From Rhodanobacter sp. Soil772 (GTDB lineage: Bacteria; Pseudomonadota; Gammaproteobacteria; Xanthomonadales; Rhodanobacteraceae): DNA of 64,000 nt. This document shows positions 60,834 through 64,000 of this stretch, one piece after another. Under the pieces are notes generated by a model. That model saw nothing but the letters and a program-made list of their open reading frames with translations, had not been told where the DNA came from and searched no databases. The translations under genes were made by a program, and so were the position numbers. The stretch spans positions 311,355 to 375,354 of the forward strand of contig NZ_LMSK01000001.1 of assembly GCF_001428385.1 (NCBI RefSeq). The letters run 5' to 3'. Position 1 is the stretch's first letter, and the number at the start of each line of letters is the position of its first letter.

Positions 60834-62924
60834 ATGAAACACCATTGGTTGCAGCTCGCCGCCATGGCCGTGGTCCTGCTCGGCGCGGGCGCCCCGGTGT
60901 CGCGAGCCGCCGCGCCGCCGCCGGAAAGTTCGGCGTCGTCCAAGACCGTCACGCTCAATTTCGTCGATGCGGACATCGAGGGCGTGGTGAAGGCGATGGC
61001 AGAAATCACCGGCAAGAATTTCGTGATCGATCCGCGCGTCAAGGGCACCGTCAACATCATCTCGGCCCAGCCGGTGCCGCGCGACGCCGTGTATGACGTC
61101 TTCCTGTCAGCGCTGCGCCTGCAGGGGTTCACCGCCGTCGAAGACCACGGGCTCGTCAAGATCCTGCCGGAGGCGGACGCCAAGCTGCACCGCAATGTCG
61201 TGACCGGTCGACCGGCGGCCAGCGACGGCATGCAGACGCGCGTATTCACCCTGACCCATCAGTCGGCGGTGCAACTCGTGCCCACGCTGCGTCCGCTGGT
61301 GGCGCCCAACAACACCATCACGGCGCTGCAAAGCAGCAACACGTTGATCGTCACCGACTACGCCAGCAATCTCGAACGGCTGGCGGGCATCATCGCGGCG
61401 ATCGATCAGCCGGAGGACGCCGGCGCGGCGATGATCGTCCTGCGGCATGCGTCCGCGCTGGATGCGGCGCGGACCATCAACAACCTGTTCGCGTCGGCGC
61501 CGCAATCCGTGCAGACGCTGCAGGGAGCGGATCCCACGCAGCGCATAGCGGTGATCGCCGATGCCCGCTCCAACAGCCTGCTGGTGCGCGCGGCAGATCC
61601 GGCGCGGCTTGCGCAGATCCGGAAATTCGCCGCCATGCTCGACTCGCCGACCAGCGCTGCCGGCAACGTCCACGTGGTCTATCTGAAGAACGCCGAGGCG
61701 ACCAAGCTGGCCGAAACTCTGCGTGGCATCTACTCGGGCACCGCGGCTGCGCCCACGCAGGCGTCCGGCTCGGCCACGACAGAGGATGCGGCATCGTTGA
61801 ACGAGGGTGCTGGTACGACTTCCACCCGCGGCCTGCAGGCATCGGCCGGCGGCAATGGCGCGCCGGCGATGGCGGATGCCGCGTCGCCGTCTGCCGCCGC
61901 CCCGGGCATCATCCAGGCGGATGCCGCCACCAATTCGATCATCATCACGGCGCCCGACGCGATCTACAACAACCTGCGTGCGGTGGTGGAAAAACTCGAT
62001 GCGCGCCGCCTGCAGGTCTACGTCGAGGCACTGATCGTCGAACTTACCGCGGGCAAGGCCGGCGAGTTCGGCATCCAGTGGCAGGACCTCGGCGGCATCG
62101 GGAAGTCCGGCACGCAGGTTTTCGGCGGCACCAATTTCGGCGGCGCCGGCCAGAACATCATCGGCATTGCGCAGAACCCGGCCAGCGTCGGTCCCGGGCT
62201 GAATATCGGCACGCTGCGCGGAACGGTGACCGTCGGTGGCGTGCAGATCCTGAACCTTGGTCTGCTCGCGCGCGCGCTGCAGACGGACAACAACGCGAAT
62301 ATCCTGTCCACGCCGACCCTGCTTACCCTGGACAACGAGGAGGCGAAGATCGTGGTCGGCCAGAACGTCCCGTTCATCACCGGCCAGTACGCGGTTTCGG
62401 GCGCAGCGACCACGCCGTCGCCGTTCCAGACCATCGAGCGGAAGGATGTGGGGCTGACGCTGAAGATCCGCCCGCAGATATCGGAAGGCGGCGTCGTGCG
62501 TCTGCAGATCTACCAGGAAGTGTCGAGCGTGGTCGACACTGCCAATCCCGCCGGCGTCATCACCAACACGCGGTCGATCGAGTCGACCGTCCTCGTCGAC
62601 GACGGGCAGATCATCGTGCTTGGCGGCCTGATCCAGGACTCGGTCAATGGCGGCGAATCCAGGGTGCCCGTGCTGGGCAGCATCCCGGTGCTGGGCGGCT
62701 TGTTCCGCTACAACAACCATTCGCGCACCAAGACCAATCTGATGGTGTTCCTGCGCCCGACCATCCTGCGTGATTCGCAGGATGCCAATGCGTTGACCAA
62801 CGAGCGCTACAGCTACATCCGCGGCGAACAACTGCGCGCCGAGCCGGTACGTGGCGCGGTGCACCGCAACGACCCGCTGCCGCTGCTGCCAACCCCGCCA
62901 GCCGCTGCGGACAATCCGCAATGA
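60834..62924 (+). CDS. gspD: Type II secretion outer-membrane secretin GspD
   Basis: A 696-residue secretin: signal peptide, N0 domain (VTLNFVDADIEGVVKAMAEITGKNFVIDPRVKG in part), N1-N3 domains (TLIVTDYASNLERL; NSLLVRAADPARL) and the C-terminal secretin core with VPFITG, VGLTLKIRPQ, GLIQDS and PVLGSIPVLGGLFRY. A Ser/Ala/Thr-rich linker (near residues 300-360) separates N2 and N3 parts. It forms the outer-membrane channel. GTG 60822 is an alternative start. Confidence 0.96.
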   Translation: MKHHWLQLAAMAVVLLGAGAPVSRAAAPPPESSASSKTVTLNFVDADIEGVVKAMAEITGKNFVIDPRVKGTVNIISAQPVPRDAVYDVFLSALRLQGFTAVEDHGLVKILPEADAKLHRNVVTGRPAASDGMQTRVFTLTHQSAVQLVPTLRPLVAPNNTITALQSSNTLIVTDYASNLERLAGIIAAIDQPEDAGAAMIVLRHASALDAARTINNLFASAPQSVQTLQGADPTQRIAVIADARSNSLLVRAADPARLAQIRKFAAMLDSPTSAAGNVHVVYLKNAEATKLAETLRGIYSGTAAAPTQASGSATTEDAASLNEGAGTTSTRGLQASAGGNGAPAMADAASPSAAAPGIIQADAATNSIIITAPDAIYNNLRAVVEKLDARRLQVYVEALIVELTAGKAGEFGIQWQDLGGIGKSGTQVFGGTNFGGAGQNIIGIAQNPASVGPGLNIGTLRGTVTVGGVQILNLGLLARALQTDNNANILSTPTLLTLDNEEAKIVVGQNVPFITGQYAVSGAATTPSPFQTIERKDVGLTLKIRPQISEGGVVRLQIYQEVSSVVDTANPAGVITNTRSIESTVLVDDGQIIVLGGLIQDSVNGGESRVPVLGSIPVLGGLFRYNNHSRTKTNLMVFLRPTILRDSQDANALTNERYSYIRGEQLRAEPVRGAVHRNDPLPLLPTPPAAADNPQ

Positions 62925-62931
62925 GTACGAC

Positions 62932-64000
62932 ATGCTGACGAAACCACCCGTGTCGTACGCCTTCGTCAAGGCCAACGGCGTGGCCGTTACCGGGCTTGGC
63001 GACGGCGTCGCCGAAGCTGTCGTTCGGTACGGCGCGTCGGCCGGAGCATTGGCCGAGTTGCGGCGTGCGCTGGGCATGCCCGTTCGCGCGCAGCGCGTCA
63101 GTGCCGGCGAATTCGACGAGCGCATCTCCGCCTTGTACAACGGCGCAGGCGAAGGCGCTGCCGCCCTGGCGGACGACCTGGCGCAAGATCTGGATCTGTC
63201 CCGGTTGCTGCAGGACATTCCTCGGGTCGAGGATCTGCTGGACAGCCAGAACGACGCGCCGTTGATCCGCCTGATCAACGCGCTGCTGACCCAGGCGCTG
63301 CGCGAGGGCGCCTCGGATATCCATATCGAGCCGTTCGAGTCGCGCTCGGTGGTGCGCCTGCGCATCGACGGCACGCTGCGCGACCTGATCGAACCGGCAC
63401 GTGCGCTGCACACGGCCATCGTGTCGCGCATAAAAATCATGGCGCAGCTGGACATCGCCGAGAAACGCCTGCCGCAGGATGGCCGCATCGCGCTGCGTGC
63501 CGCCGGAAAGCCCATCGACGTGCGCGTATCGACGATCCCGACCGGGCACGGCGAACGCGTCGTGCTGCGTCTGCTGGACAAGCAGGCGGGGCGGCTGGAC
63601 CTGTCGCGGTTGGGCATGGATGGCGGCACGCTGTCGCGAATGGATGCGCTGATCCACGAACCGCACGGCATCATCCTGATGACGGGCCCGACCGGGTCGG
63701 GCAAGACCACGACCTTGTACGCCGCGCTGTCGCGCCTGGACCCGAAGGCGCTGAACATCATGACGGTCGAGGACCCGATCGAGTACGACCTCGACGGCAT
63801 CAACCAGACGCAAACCAACAGTCGCATCGACATGAGTTTCGCGCGCGCCTTGCGCACCATTCTGCGCCAGGATCCGGATGTGATCATGATTGGCGAGATA
63901 CGCGACCTGGAGAGCGCCGAGATTGCCATCCAGGCCAGCCTCACCGGCCACCTGGTCATCACCACGCTGCACACGAACGATGCGGTGAGCGCGGTCACCC
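62932..64000 (+). CDS. gspE: Type II secretion ATPase GspE, 3' end outside window
   Basis: First ~356 residues of the secretion ATPase; the frame is open at the window edge. N-terminal domain MLTKPPVSYAFVKANGVAV, then the ATPase domain with IRLINALLTQALREGASDIHIE (in part), VSRIKIMAQLDIAEKRLPQDGRI (in part), Walker A GPTGSGKTTTLY, the Asp box TVEDPIEYDLDGINQTQ and Walker B DPDVIMIGEIRD. It powers pseudopilus assembly through GspL and GspF. It starts eight bases after the gspD stop. Confidence 0.97.
   Translation, partial: MLTKPPVSYAFVKANGVAVTGLGDGVAEAVVRYGASAGALAELRRALGMPVRAQRVSAGEFDERISALYNGAGEGAAALADDLAQDLDLSRLLQDIPRVEDLLDSQNDAPLIRLINALLTQALREGASDIHIEPFESRSVVRLRIDGTLRDLIEPARALHTAIVSRIKIMAQLDIAEKRLPQDGRIALRAAGKPIDVRVSTIPTGHGERVVLRLLDKQAGRLDLSRLGMDGGTLSRMDALIHEPHGIILMTGPTGSGKTTTLYAALSRLDPKALNIMTVEDPIEYDLDGINQTQTNSRIDMSFARALRTILRQDPDVIMIGEIRDLESAEIAIQASLTGHLVITTLHTNDAVSAVT

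Noticed and set aside
61107..63998. Long minus-strand open frame across gspD-gspE
   Set aside because: It is antisense to two well-recognised secretion genes, its translation is rich in Arg, Gln and His without domains, and such long shadow frames are expected at this GC content.

Overview
The window is GC-rich and densely coded gammaproteobacterial chromosome. The gene families and their neighbourhoods (YaeQ, DUF1415, RIO-type kinase, DUF4124, a complete ccmABCDEFGHI run, a type II secretion operon, many secreted peptidases) point to Xanthomonadales, most likely Rhodanobacteraceae (Rhodanobacter/Dyella/Frateuria-like). The lineage is inferred from gene content, since no rRNA or ribosomal protein gene lies in the window. 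No CRISPR array, intact IS element or prophage was seen.

Layout. 1-10 kb holds exported peptidases: a 5'-truncated M28 enzyme, an M14 carboxypeptidase-like protein, an S9 prolyl oligopeptidase and a PSMA-like M28 enzyme translationally coupled to an uncharacterised ChaN/Tiki-like protein. 10-24 kb is a mixed set: an exported methyltransferase, a GNAT enzyme, an ion-channel-like membrane protein, an HDOD protein, a 33-residue Lys-rich protein, three pseudouridine synthase homologues (one lacking its catalytic Asp), a RIO kinase, a lipoprotein FKBP, YaeQ, an OPT transporter and an RsmC-RsuA pair. 24-37 kb has a lytic transglycosylase, SelO, tRNA-Arg, an ALDH7-type dehydrogenase, a tight five-gene run ending in pyrD-murB, an Fsr-type efflux pump and ppk.

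37.2-39.3 kb looks like the eroded remains of an integrative element in tRNA-Ala(CGC). It contains a frameshifted integrase tail, a HigBA toxin-antitoxin pair, a DUF4124 protein and, at the far end, a degenerate copy of the tRNA 3' end followed by a copy of the tRNA terminator. Next come rnd, a membrane-anchored sulfatase-modifying-factor-fold protein and tRNA-Leu.

42.7-51.6 kb, all on the minus strand, is the System I cytochrome c maturation operon (ccmA to ccmI), followed by a MetX-family acyltransferase (probably serine O-succinyltransferase) and a cysteine dioxygenase-like gene. The order suggests a link between cysteine metabolism and haem-thiol chemistry. An ECF sigma factor and a dihaem cytochrome c lipoprotein follow; the lipoprotein would be a client of the Ccm machinery.

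54.9 kb to the end is a type II secretion operon in the order gspG-H-I-J-K-L-M-N-C-D-E, with most junctions overlapping; gspE runs off the window. The exported hydrolases elsewhere in the window are the kind of cargo such a system may carry. I found no clearly new multi-gene system. The best leads are the tRNA-Ala element remnant, the pseudouridine synthase homologue without its catalytic Asp, the 33-residue Lys-rich protein, and the inverted repeat that has become part of ccmE.
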